Shown here: positions 1-5,937 of the stretch, piece after piece | Layout: every line of letters starts with the position of its first letter | How positions within the stretch are numbered: the stretch's first letter is position 1 | NCBI GenBank assembly: GCA_964607545.1 | Contig: CAZSLV010000106.1 | Coordinates: forward strand, 1-5,937 | Direction of reading: 5' to 3' | From: Gudongella sp964607545 | Lineage (GTDB): Bacteria > Bacillota > Clostridia > Tissierellales > Tissierellaceae | Length of the DNA: 5,937 nucleotides | Notes under the pieces: generated by a model | The model's input: the letters and a program-made list of their open reading frames with translations, nothing else | The model's database searches: none | What the model was told of the DNA's origin: nothing | Program-made: the position numbers and the translations under genes

Positions 1-103
1 CTTTAAGATTTGAATTAATCATCAATACCCTCTCCCAAGCAGAATTTTATTGATTATTAAAGTCTTATTCTAATTACCTATGTTTCAATAATACCATTTA
101 GTG

Positions 104-109
104 TATAAT
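104..109 (+). promoter_or_regulatory. Candidate -10 box of the promoter for the phosphoesterase operon
   Basis: A perfect TATAAT lies 21 bases before the ATG at 131. The best -35 candidate is weak: TTTCAA at 83-88 with a short 15-base spacer. There is no TG extended -10 element in the right place. If this box is used, transcription would begin near 116, inside the Shine-Dalgarno sequence, giving an unusually short leader of about 15 bases. In such AT-rich DNA the hexamer can also arise by chance, so the call is tentative. Confidence 0.35.
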
Positions 110-114
110 TAAGT

Positions 115-123
115 AAAGGAGGT
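115..123 (+). promoter_or_regulatory. Strong ribosome binding site of the phosphoesterase gene
   Basis: AAAGGAGGT is a near-complete match to the anti-Shine-Dalgarno sequence, 7 bases before the ATG at 131. It fixes the start of the downstream gene at that codon rather than at the internal ATG encoding Met12. Confidence 0.85.
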
Positions 124-130
124 TCTTTTA

Positions 131-751
131 ATGCCTAGTTTTAGCAAAGCAATAAACGCCCTTATGGGAAGAGTTGATATTTCAGACTCCTTAATCTTAA
201 ATAAGAGCCCTTTACTCTTACATATATCTGATACCCCCAGCCAATTTTACCCTGAATTAAAGCGTATCATAAGCCTACTACAACCACAATATATAATTCA
301 CACAGGAGATCTAGCTGATAATATTAAGTGTGAGCTTAGGCCTAGTTTATTGGTAAAGTATAGGTATGAAGTGAAAAAACTTTTAAAAATCCTAAATGAA
401 TCAAGCGCTAAAGAAGTTTACTTGGCACTTGGGAACCATGATGACTTTGATTTTGTAAGGGATAATAGGGGAAGGTTAGAAGTTTGTAAGGATGAGTGCG
501 AAATTAGTTTTGAAAATATTAGCAGGTTAATATTTTCTCACTATCCCCAGTACACGAAGAAAACTAAGTCTGGCATATATTTATTTGGCCATGATATTGA
601 GCCAAAAACTTATATATCAGATTCATATATCTCATTAAATGGTATAAATTCTATAAATATTATTAACCTTGAGAGTCTGGAGATATTTTTTATAGACTAT
701 CCCTTGGGTACTGATGAGGCAAGGCTTAATAAGAACAAAATGGGAATATAG
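131..751 (+). CDS. Calcineurin-like metallophosphoesterase with a degenerate metal-1 site
   Basis: This 206-residue protein belongs to the metallophosphoesterase superfamily, whose members hydrolyse phosphomono- or phosphodiesters at a two-metal centre. All five family motifs can be located. Motif I is HISDTP at 31-36, with Asp34 but Pro36 where DxH has His. Motif II is GDLAD at 59-63. Motif III is GNHD at 101-104. Motif IV is the SHYP His137. Motif V is GHDI at 153-156, with Ile156 in place of the last His of GHxH. By analogy with Mre11-type enzymes, metal 2 keeps all its ligands (Asp60, Asn102, His137, His154), while metal 1 loses both histidines. The protein may therefore bind one metal, use other ligands such as Asp155 or Glu157, or act without classical catalysis. 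There is no signal peptide or membrane segment, so it is probably cytoplasmic. The substrate is unknown. The start is supported by a strong ribosome binding site. It is the first gene of a two-gene unit with the gene at 764. Confidence 0.85.
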   Translation: MPSFSKAINALMGRVDISDSLILNKSPLLLHISDTPSQFYPELKRIISLLQPQYIIHTGDLADNIKCELRPSLLVKYRYEVKKLLKILNESSAKEVYLALGNHDDFDFVRDNRGRLEVCKDECEISFENISRLIFSHYPQYTKKTKSGIYLFGHDIEPKTYISDSYISLNGINSINIINLESLEIFFIDYPLGTDEARLNKNKMGI

Positions 752-755
752 GAGG
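750..755 (+). promoter_or_regulatory. Ribosome binding site overlapping the upstream stop codon
   Basis: AGGAGG lies 8 bases before the ATG at 764, and its first two bases are the last two of the TAG stop (749-751) of the phosphoesterase gene. This arrangement favours translational coupling and fixes the start of the second gene. Confidence 0.85.
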
Positions 756-763
756 ATTTTAAA

Positions 764-1771
764 ATGGTATCTTTAATAAGAAATGGGTCAAGGTCACTCT
801 ATGTCACAACAAAAAATGTAAATGCTTTAATTGATTTTCTTAAAAAAGACTTAGATGCAGAGCAAATGGATATACAGGTAATACAAGATAGGTCTAGGGA
901 GTACCAAACAGTTGTATTTATAGGAAATCCTCCTCCTTTAGACGGGGATAAAGATGATGATATAAAGGCTTTATTGGTACTTCAAGAGCCAGTTTGGGTT
1001 TTAAGTAAGCTACTTACCAATAAGGCAAAGGACTTAATAGAATCTGTCCATCCAGGTGCTAACTTTATAATTATGAGGGCCTCAGGAGACTTAGACAAGG
1101 TTATAAGAGAAATGCAAAAGGACATAGGTGGGGAAATTATTTCCTATAAACAATATATAACAAATGATAGGACAAATTCTACAATTATAGGCCTAACTGA
1201 AAAACCCCTTGGCAAGGGGATTGTCTTAAGTGATTTTAACGAAAATTTCTTAATGGTTAGGGGAGAGTACGGTAGGATAAAAAGGGAATTAAGGATGCAG
1301 GCCCTAAGGTACTTAAATATTGGGATAGGAAACAGGGATTGGAACGAAATTGAAATTAGGATTTATGATATTTTTGGGGCTTATGAACTTCATTACGATA
1401 GGATGATGGAAGTTTTTGAAGACTTAGATATAGGCTTAGTCCTTGGGGAGTCTTGGTCTAAAGACTATCCAAAAGCCCTCCTTTCAGTTCAAGTTTATAG
1501 GGTCCGCTTTTTCACCTTCCACGACCCTGCTAAGTTAAAGAGAATCCTCTTTGCCCTAGAGTACTTGGAAGATGGGACGAGGATTGTAGATTATGATGTT
1601 TATTATGATAATAAAAAAACAGGGTGGAATATGAATTTACTTAAGAAGAAGAGGGAAGACAGGCAAGAACAAGCCCTTATAGCAAGAAGGGAACTATTTG
1701 CTAAATTAAGCCCTGAAACCCTTGAAAAAATTAAAGCCTTGGAAGAGGCAATAATTAAAACTAGGTATTAA
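764..1771 (+). CDS. Conserved-looking hypothetical protein, 335 residues, unrecognised family
   Basis: I do not recognise this protein. It is clearly coding: one long frame, a strong ribosome binding site with 8-base spacing, codon use like its neighbours, and a terminator directly after the stop. It appears soluble, with no signal peptide or membrane helix. The N-terminal half (about 1-155) has alternating hydrophobic strands and charged helices, with an acidic loop at 59-66 (LDGDKDDD) following the segment FIGNPPP at 52-58. The middle (about 155-290) is rich in aromatic residues and ends in DYDVYYDN at 276-283. The C-terminal part (about 291-335) is a highly charged Lys/Arg/Glu helix that could form a coiled coil or a nucleic-acid or protein contact. 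There are no cysteines and no obvious nucleotide-binding P-loop. It is translationally coupled to the upstream phosphoesterase gene, so the two proteins probably act in one process; which process cannot be read from the sequence. Confidence 0.85.
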   Translation: MVSLIRNGSRSLYVTTKNVNALIDFLKKDLDAEQMDIQVIQDRSREYQTVVFIGNPPPLDGDKDDDIKALLVLQEPVWVLSKLLTNKAKDLIESVHPGANFIIMRASGDLDKVIREMQKDIGGEIISYKQYITNDRTNSTIIGLTEKPLGKGIVLSDFNENFLMVRGEYGRIKRELRMQALRYLNIGIGNRDWNEIEIRIYDIFGAYELHYDRMMEVFEDLDIGLVLGESWSKDYPKALLSVQVYRVRFFTFHDPAKLKRILFALEYLEDGTRIVDYDVYYDNKKTGWNMNLLKKKREDRQEQALIARRELFAKLSPETLEKIKALEEAIIKTRY

Positions 1772-1810
1772 GAAAAAGTCCTTGGTTATTAAAGCCAGGG
1801 ACTTTTTCTT
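1770..1810. terminator. Bidirectional rho-independent terminator between convergent operons
   Basis: A 16-base inverted repeat (1770-1785 and 1795-1810) surrounds a 9-base loop. The arms match at 15 of 16 positions. The one difference is a U-G wobble in the + strand transcript (1782 with 1798) but an A-C mismatch in the - strand transcript. The distal arm ends in a T-run on either strand (ACTTTTTCTT on +, GACTTTTTCTT on -). It begins inside the stop codon of the 764-1771 gene and ends 8 bases beyond the hydA stop, so it can end transcription of both units. It should be slightly stronger in the + direction. Confidence 0.9.
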
Positions 1811-1817
1811 AAAGCTA

Positions 1818-3554
1818 TTACATTTTTTGCCTAGCTACATATTGAGTGTGTAATAAGTCATGGGCTTTTTCCCCATAAGGTTCACCTAGAAATTCTTCAT
1901 AAAGTTTTTTAATCATTGGGTTTTCATGAGACTTCCTAATACTTTTAGACCTATCTTCTTTATATATACCCTCTATTCTCTTTTTAAGGATTTCTAAATC
2001 ACCATGGTGGTAGGGTTGGCCTCCGCCACCAACACATCCACCTGGGCAAGCCATGATCTCTATAGCATGATAGTGGGCTTCTCCACTTCTAATTTTTTCT
2101 AAAAGTTTCCTAGCATTTGCTAAACCATGGGTTACTCCAATCTTAATTTCCTCCCCATTGATATTGATGCTTGCTTCCTTTGTACCTTCAATCCCTCGTA
2201 AAGCATGAAACTCAACATTGTCCAAACTTTCATTTGTTAACCATTCATATGCAGTCCTAAGTGCAGCTTCTATAACCCCTCCTGTTGCTCCAAATATTAC
2301 TGATGCACCTGAAGACTCCCCTAGAGGATTGTCGAATTCTTGGTCTTCTAGGGTGTTAAAATCTATGCCTGCCTCTTTAATCATCTTTGCTAGTTCCCTG
2401 GTAGTTATTACTATATCAACATCTTTACTACCCCCATGACCTAGTTCAGGCCTTGCTGCCTCATATTTTTTTGCAACACATGGCATAATTGAAACGACTA
2501 TCATATTTTCTTTCTTAATATTCATTTTTTCTGCTAGGTATGACTTAGCTATGGCTCCAAACATCTCATGGGGAGACTTGCAACTTGATGGTATATCTAG
2601 CATATCATTAAATTGGTGTTCAAAAAACTTAACCCAACCTGGACAGCAGGATGTTAGGATTGGAAGTTTACCCTTACCTTCTAACCTGTGAACTAATTCA
2701 GATGCTTCTTCAATAATAGTTAAGTCAGCAGCAAAGTCAGTGTCAAATACCTTGTCAAACCCTATTCCCCTTAAGGCAGCTACCATTTTACCAGTTACAA
2801 GGCTTCCAGGTTCCATCCCAAAAGCTTCCCCAAGGGCAACCCTTACAGCTGGAGCAGTTTGAACAATAACATATTTTTCTTCATTATTTATTTCTCTCCA
2901 AACTTTAGATACATTATCAACTTCTGTTAGGGCTGCTGTAGGACAAACTGCCAAACATTGGCCACAAAAAGTACAAGTTGTTTCATGCATGGGAAGGTCA
3001 AAGGCAGCCCCTATAACTGTATCAAAACCCCTACCTACAGCAGAAAGTACATGGACGCTTTGAACTTCATTGCACATAGTTTCACACCTCCTGCACATAA
3101 TGCACTTGGTCATATTTCTCACTATAGAAAAGCTACTTGTATCTATCTTATACTGGGAAACTTTCCCCTCATATTTAATGTGTCTTATACCTAGGTCAGC
3201 TGCTAGTGCTTGGAGTTCGCAGTCAAGGTTCTTTTCACATATCAAACAATCCTTGGGATGGTCAGATAAGAGAAGTTCTACAACTGTTCTTCTTGCCTTA
3301 ACAGCCTTTTTAGTATCGGTTTTTATAACCATACCCTCAAGAGCTGGTGTTGCACAGGCAGGTGCTAGGGACTTCCTCCCTTCAACTTCAACTACACACA
3401 CCCTACAAGAAGCTGTTTTATTTACCATTTTTATATCATGAAGGTCAAGATGACAAAGGGTAGGGATTTTAACATTTACAGACCTTGCAGCTTCTAGTAT
3501 GGTAGATCCTTCTTTTACCTTTGCAGGTTTTCCATTAATCGTTAAGTTTATCAT
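1818..3554 (-). CDS. hydA: [FeFe] hydrogenase catalytic subunit HydA (trimeric NADH-linked type)
   Basis: HydA reduces protons to H2, or oxidises H2, at the H-cluster and receives electrons through a chain of Fe-S clusters. From the ATG at 3554 it has 578 residues. In order: a [2Fe-2S] domain (Cys34, 50, 53, 67), a His-Cys3 [4Fe-4S] site (His99, Cys103, 106, 112), a two-[4Fe-4S] ferredoxin module (Cys151, 154, 157, 161 and Cys194, 197, 200, 204), the H-cluster domain, and a C-terminal small-subunit-like segment (about 516-578). H-cluster motifs are TSCCPGW (302-307; Cys303 proton relay, Cys304 ligand), MPCVAKK (Cys359) and MACPGGCVGGGG (Cys503, Cys507). The ligand spacing equals that of the Clostridium pasteurianum enzyme CpI, and its proton-path residues (Glu283, Glu286, Ser323) are also present, so the subunit looks fully active. 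A GTG at 3563 would add three residues. I prefer ATG 3554 because GGGGTGG at 3560-3566 then sits 5 bases upstream. It is the last gene of the operon and probably cytoplasmic. Maturation needs HydE, HydF and HydG, not seen here. Confidence 0.96.
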   Translation of the reverse strand: MINLTINGKPAKVKEGSTILEAARSVNVKIPTLCHLDLHDIKMVNKTASCRVCVVEVEGRKSLAPACATPALEGMVIKTDTKKAVKARRTVVELLLSDHPKDCLICEKNLDCELQALAADLGIRHIKYEGKVSQYKIDTSSFSIVRNMTKCIMCRRCETMCNEVQSVHVLSAVGRGFDTVIGAAFDLPMHETTCTFCGQCLAVCPTAALTEVDNVSKVWREINNEEKYVIVQTAPAVRVALGEAFGMEPGSLVTGKMVAALRGIGFDKVFDTDFAADLTIIEEASELVHRLEGKGKLPILTSCCPGWVKFFEHQFNDMLDIPSSCKSPHEMFGAIAKSYLAEKMNIKKENMIVVSIMPCVAKKYEAARPELGHGGSKDVDIVITTRELAKMIKEAGIDFNTLEDQEFDNPLGESSGASVIFGATGGVIEAALRTAYEWLTNESLDNVEFHALRGIEGTKEASININGEEIKIGVTHGLANARKLLEKIRSGEAHYHAIEIMACPGGCVGGGGQPYHHGDLEILKKRIEGIYKEDRSKSIRKSHENPMIKKLYEEFLGEPYGEKAHDLLHTQYVARQKM

Positions 3555-3559
3555 ACTAA

Positions 3560-3566
3560 CCACCCC
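3560..3566 (-). promoter_or_regulatory. Non-canonical ribosome binding site deciding the hydA start
   Basis: On the - strand GGGGTGG directly follows the hydB stop codon (3567-3569) and ends 5 bases before the ATG at 3554. It includes the GGxGG pattern of weaker Shine-Dalgarno sites. The alternative GTG start at 3561-3563 lies inside this motif and would leave no well-spaced site of its own, so the ATG is the better start. Confidence 0.6.
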
Positions 3567-5447
3567 TTATCCTTTACTAACTGCATTAACTGGACACACA
3601 TCATAACATGCACTACATTTTATACATAGGTCTTGATTTATTTGGTGTACTTCTTTGACCCTTCCACTTATGCAAGATACAGGACATACTTTTGCACACC
3701 TTGTACAGCCTATGCACTTACTTGGGCTTATTTCATACCTTAAAAGTGCCTGACATACACCAGCTACACATACATGGTCCCTGACATGGTTTAGGTATTC
3801 CTCCTGAAAGTACTTCATGGTCGATAATACTGGATTTGGAGCAGTTTGACCCAGGCCACATAGGGAAGTTATTTTTATTGTCTCAGCTAGTTCTCTCATC
3901 TTTTCTAAATCTTCAATACTTCCCTTACCTAGAGTAATATCTTTGAGCATTTCATATAATCTCTTATTCCCAACCCTACAAGGGGTACACTTGCCACATG
4001 ATTCTTCCACTGTAAACTCCAAATAAAATTTTGCTATATCGACAATACAATTATCTTCATCTATAACTATCATGCCTCCTGAACCCATCATAGACCCAAT
4101 GGAAGCTAGGGATTCGTAATCTATTTTTACATCTAGGTCACTTGCTGTGATACAACCACCAGATGGGCCACCTGTTTGCACAGCCTTAAAGGCCTTTCCA
4201 TTCTTAATCCCCCCACCAATATCATATATTATTTCTCTAAGTGTTATACCCATTGGAACTTCAACTAGGCCTACATTGTTTATCTTTCCAGCTAGGGCAA
4301 ATACCTTTGTCCCCTTGGAGCTTTCACTTCCTATTTTATTAAACCAATTAGCGCCATTTAAGAATATAGCTGGAATATTTGCAAATGTTTCTACATTGTT
4401 TACACTAGTAGGTTTTCCCCAAAGTCCACTTTCAGCTGGGAAAGGAGGTTTGGTTGTTGGTTCTCCCCTATTCCCCTCTATAGAGTGAATTAAGGCAGTT
4501 TCTTCACCGCAGACAAATGCTCCCGCTCCATACTTTATTTCTATATGAAAGCTAAAATCAGTTCCTAGTATATTATTTCCTAGAAAACCCGACTCTTGTG
4601 CTTGTTTAAGGGCAGTCTTTAATCTTTTTATTGCTAAGGGATATTCAGCCCTTATGTAAACAAAACCTTTTTGGGCCCCAATTGCATACCCATTTATAGT
4701 CATAGCCTCTATTACTGAATGAGGATCTCCCTCGAGTATAGACCTATCCATAAAGGCACCTGGATCTCCCTCATCTGCATTACAAACTACATACTTAAGA
4801 TCAGAAAAAGATTTATGGGCAAACTCCCATTTTAATCCAGTAGGAAAGCCCCCTCCCCCTCTGCCCCTAAGACCAGAAAGTTTTAGTTCGTTTATCACTT
4901 CCATTTGGGTCATTTCAAAAATGCATCTAGCAAGTGCTTCATACCCCCTATTAGCAAGGTATTCTTCAATTAACTCAGGATTAATCAATCCACAATTCCT
5001 TAAGGCAATCCTCAATTGCTTTTTGTAAAAACCCATTTCATGTTGGGTATGAACTTTTTTATGAAGGAGGGTTGGCTCCTCATAAAGAAGTCTTTCTACC
5101 TGTTTGCCACCTATTATATGTCCTTTTATTATCTCTTTAGCATCATTTGGACTTACCTCAGTATAAAAGACATCTTCAGGAAAAACTTTAACTATAGGTC
5201 CCTTTTCACAAAATCCAAAACAACCTGTTATATGGGCCTTTACCTTATCACTTAAACCATGTTTTTCAATTTCTTCATTTAAATTATCTAATAACTTCTG
5301 ACTTTCAGCAGACATACAACCTGTCCCACCACAAATTAGCAATTCCTTGTATTCACTATCTTTATAAGTATCCCGCCTAAGGTCCATAAGGGGCATTAAG
5401 AGAGCTTGCTTATCCATAAGTTCTTTAAATGACTTTATTTTTCCCAT
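3567..5447 (-). CDS. hydB: NuoF-like NADH/FMN-binding hydrogenase subunit HydB
   Basis: HydB binds FMN and NAD(H) and is the electron-exchange hub of trimeric [FeFe] hydrogenases. It has 626 residues. An N-terminal thioredoxin-like [2Fe-2S] domain (Cys39, 44, 76, 80) is followed by the NuoF core. The core has a glycine-rich nucleotide/FMN loop at 192-204 (GLRGRGGGGFPTG), NADEGDPGA at 223-231 and CGEETAL at 313-319. An SLBB-type region (about 385-430) comes next, then the NuoF [4Fe-4S] site (Cys484, 487, 490 and Cys530). The C-terminus is a two-[4Fe-4S] ferredoxin module (Cys578, 581, 584, 588 and Cys608, 611, 614, 618). Between the last two regions a His/Cys patch (His554, His558, Cys560, Cys565) may hold another metal. 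The fused [2Fe-2S] domain, separate in four-subunit Hnd enzymes, points to the trimeric HydABC form. The start has AAAGGAG 7 bases upstream. HydB lies 12 bases from each neighbour. Bifurcating and NADH-only relatives share this layout, so the electron acceptor set is inferred. Confidence 0.95.
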   Translation of the reverse strand: MGKIKSFKELMDKQALLMPLMDLRRDTYKDSEYKELLICGGTGCMSAESQKLLDNLNEEIEKHGLSDKVKAHITGCFGFCEKGPIVKVFPEDVFYTEVSPNDAKEIIKGHIIGGKQVERLLYEEPTLLHKKVHTQHEMGFYKKQLRIALRNCGLINPELIEEYLANRGYEALARCIFEMTQMEVINELKLSGLRGRGGGGFPTGLKWEFAHKSFSDLKYVVCNADEGDPGAFMDRSILEGDPHSVIEAMTINGYAIGAQKGFVYIRAEYPLAIKRLKTALKQAQESGFLGNNILGTDFSFHIEIKYGAGAFVCGEETALIHSIEGNRGEPTTKPPFPAESGLWGKPTSVNNVETFANIPAIFLNGANWFNKIGSESSKGTKVFALAGKINNVGLVEVPMGITLREIIYDIGGGIKNGKAFKAVQTGGPSGGCITASDLDVKIDYESLASIGSMMGSGGMIVIDEDNCIVDIAKFYLEFTVEESCGKCTPCRVGNKRLYEMLKDITLGKGSIEDLEKMRELAETIKITSLCGLGQTAPNPVLSTMKYFQEEYLNHVRDHVCVAGVCQALLRYEISPSKCIGCTRCAKVCPVSCISGRVKEVHQINQDLCIKCSACYDVCPVNAVSKG

Positions 5448-5454
5448 ATATGGT

Positions 5455-5461
5455 CTCCTTT
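5455..5461 (-). promoter_or_regulatory. Ribosome binding site of hydB overlapping the hydC stop
   Basis: On the - strand AAAGGAG overlaps the TAA stop of hydC (5460-5462) and ends 7 bases before the hydB ATG at 5447. It supports the hydB start and suggests coupled translation of hydC and hydB. Confidence 0.85.
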
Positions 5462-5937
5462 ACTCAGAATACTTTCCAATTATTTTTGCTATATCTTCCA
5501 CTTTAACTTTTCCATACACATCATTATTTACCATAACAACAGGAGCAAGGCCACAAGCCCCAACACACCTTAAACATTCAATTGAAAACAAACCATTATT
5601 TGTTGTTTCACCAGTTTTAATGTTTAAAGTCTTTTCAAACTGCTTGACTATAGCCTCAGCATTTCTAACAAAACAAGCTGTACCCGTACATATATTTATA
5701 ATATATTTGCCTTTTTCCTCCATAGAAAAAAATGAGTAAAAGCTAACAACACCATATATCTTAGATGCTGGTATATCCATTTGCTCCCCAATAAACAATT
5801 GAACTTCCTTTGGTAGGTATCCAAATATATTCTGGCCTTGTGGAGTACTTGAATTAACTCTGCATCTGTTTTTTCTACAGTCATAATAAAGTCTTTTAAT
5901 TCTTTTGGAACATAATCGGCGATATCAACATTATAGT
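5460..5937 (-). CDS. hydC: NuoE-like [2Fe-2S] hydrogenase subunit HydC, frameshifted and 5'-partial
   Basis: HydC is the small thioredoxin-like [2Fe-2S] partner of HydB, the counterpart of complex I NuoE and of HndA. The C-terminal frame (5460-5834) carries the four cluster ligands as CTGTAC and CVGAC (C-x4-C and C-x3-C), preceded by KIYGVVSFYSFF, typical of the family. The N-terminal frame is open from the right edge to 5836 and encodes ELIQVLHKA. Restoring one base joins the two as LHKA-QNIFGYLPKEVQ, a highly conserved NuoE segment. The repaired visible part is 158 residues, close to the usual length of about 160, so only a few codons lie beyond the window. As it stands, the ribosome would leave the correct frame after codon 5836-5834 and stop at 5696, losing every cluster ligand. 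ATG 5884 and TTG 5798 are internal codons, not real starts. Either this is an assembly or sequencing error, or HydC is truly broken. The operon promoter must lie outside the window. Confidence 0.9.
5832..5836 (-). other. Single-base deletion (frameshift) in hydC
   Basis: The upstream frame reads AAG GCC AGA (5839-5831); the downstream frame begins at CAG (5834-5832). A missing base between 5835 and 5834, in the short GGCC run, explains both: GCN CAG would give Ala-Gln and restore the conserved segment. Both sides still read as well-conserved protein with no other damage, as expected for a recent mutation or a sequence error. Confidence 0.9.

Noticed and set aside
1205..1219. Perfect hairpin CCCCTTGGCAAGGGG inside the unknown gene, as an internal terminator
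   Set aside because: It has a short 6-base stem with a 3-base loop and no following T-run, and it encodes ordinary in-frame residues (KPLGKG). It is likely chance.
2218..2439. Open frame on the + strand within hydA
   Set aside because: It is antisense to the H-cluster domain of hydA, has no ribosome binding site I can see and no recognisable protein features.
2958..3441. Two overlapping + strand open frames opposite the N-terminal half of hydA
   Set aside because: Both are antisense shadows of conserved Fe-S domains; their composition reflects the reverse complement of hydA codons.
4147..4488. 113-residue + strand open frame opposite hydB
   Set aside because: It is the reverse complement of the strongly conserved NuoF core; the Pro/Leu/Ile-rich translation is an artefact.
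5016..5255. 79-residue + strand open frame with hydrophobic stretches opposite the HydB N-terminus
   Set aside because: It lies antisense to the [2Fe-2S] domain of HydB. The apparent membrane-like segments come from AT-rich reverse-strand codons.
5460..5798. Separate 112-residue HydC gene starting at TTG 5798
   Set aside because: TTG 5798 encodes an internal Leu of the conserved NuoE segment, and matching protein sequence continues upstream of it. AAGGAAG before it resembles a ribosome binding site but encodes the conserved Lys-Glu of that segment.
5828..5845. Programmed -1 frameshifting to make full-length HydC
   Set aside because: The sequence around CAC AAG GCC AGA is not a slippery X-XXY-YYZ heptamer, and NuoE-like subunits are not known to be made this way. 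A lost base is simpler.
5696..5884. Separate 62-residue gene starting at ATG 5884
   Set aside because: Its frame stays open upstream to the window edge, and residues through LHKA are the N-terminal part of HydC. After 5834 it reads the hydC region out of frame. It is one half of the frameshifted hydC.
131..5937. A functional link between the phosphoesterase pair and the hydrogenase operon
   Set aside because: The units are convergent, separated by a strong terminator, share no visible regulatory element, and nothing in the proteins connects them.

Overview
The window looks like chromosomal DNA from a low-GC, strictly anaerobic, fermentative member of the Bacillota (Clostridia/Tissierellia type). 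The reasons are the AT-rich sequence, heavy use of AGG, ATA and TTA codons, strong AAAGGAGG-type Shine-Dalgarno sites, and a multi-subunit [FeFe] hydrogenase. This is a family-level guess; no rRNA or other taxonomic marker is present.

Left part, + strand (1-1771): a short AT-rich leader with a perfect TATAAT box and a strong ribosome binding site precedes a two-gene unit. The first gene (131-751) is a small calcineurin-like metallophosphoesterase whose metal-2 ligands are all present but whose two metal-1 histidines are replaced. The second (764-1771) is a 335-residue soluble protein that I do not recognise. The two are separated by 12 bases, and the stop codon of the first overlaps the ribosome binding site of the second. 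A strong hairpin at 1770-1810, with T-runs for both directions, separates this unit from the convergent operon.

Right part, - strand (1818-5937, continuing past the right edge): a hydC-hydB-hydA operon encoding a trimeric NAD(H)-linked [FeFe] hydrogenase. HydC is a NuoE-like [2Fe-2S] subunit. HydB is a NuoF-like FMN/NADH subunit with a fused N-terminal [2Fe-2S] domain and a C-terminal 2[4Fe-4S] domain. HydA is the H-cluster catalytic subunit. Enzymes of this architecture oxidise NADH together with reduced ferredoxin to make H2 (electron confurcation), or run in reverse; some relatives use NADH alone, so bifurcation is inferred rather than shown. HydA and HydB look intact. HydC carries a single-base deletion near 5834/5835 that splits it into two frames, and its first few codons lie beyond the right edge.

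I see no mobile element, CRISPR array, tRNA or rRNA. No stretch above 300 bases lacks a gene. I did not find a convincingly new system. The least explained items are the degenerate phosphoesterase plus unknown-protein pair and the broken hydC.
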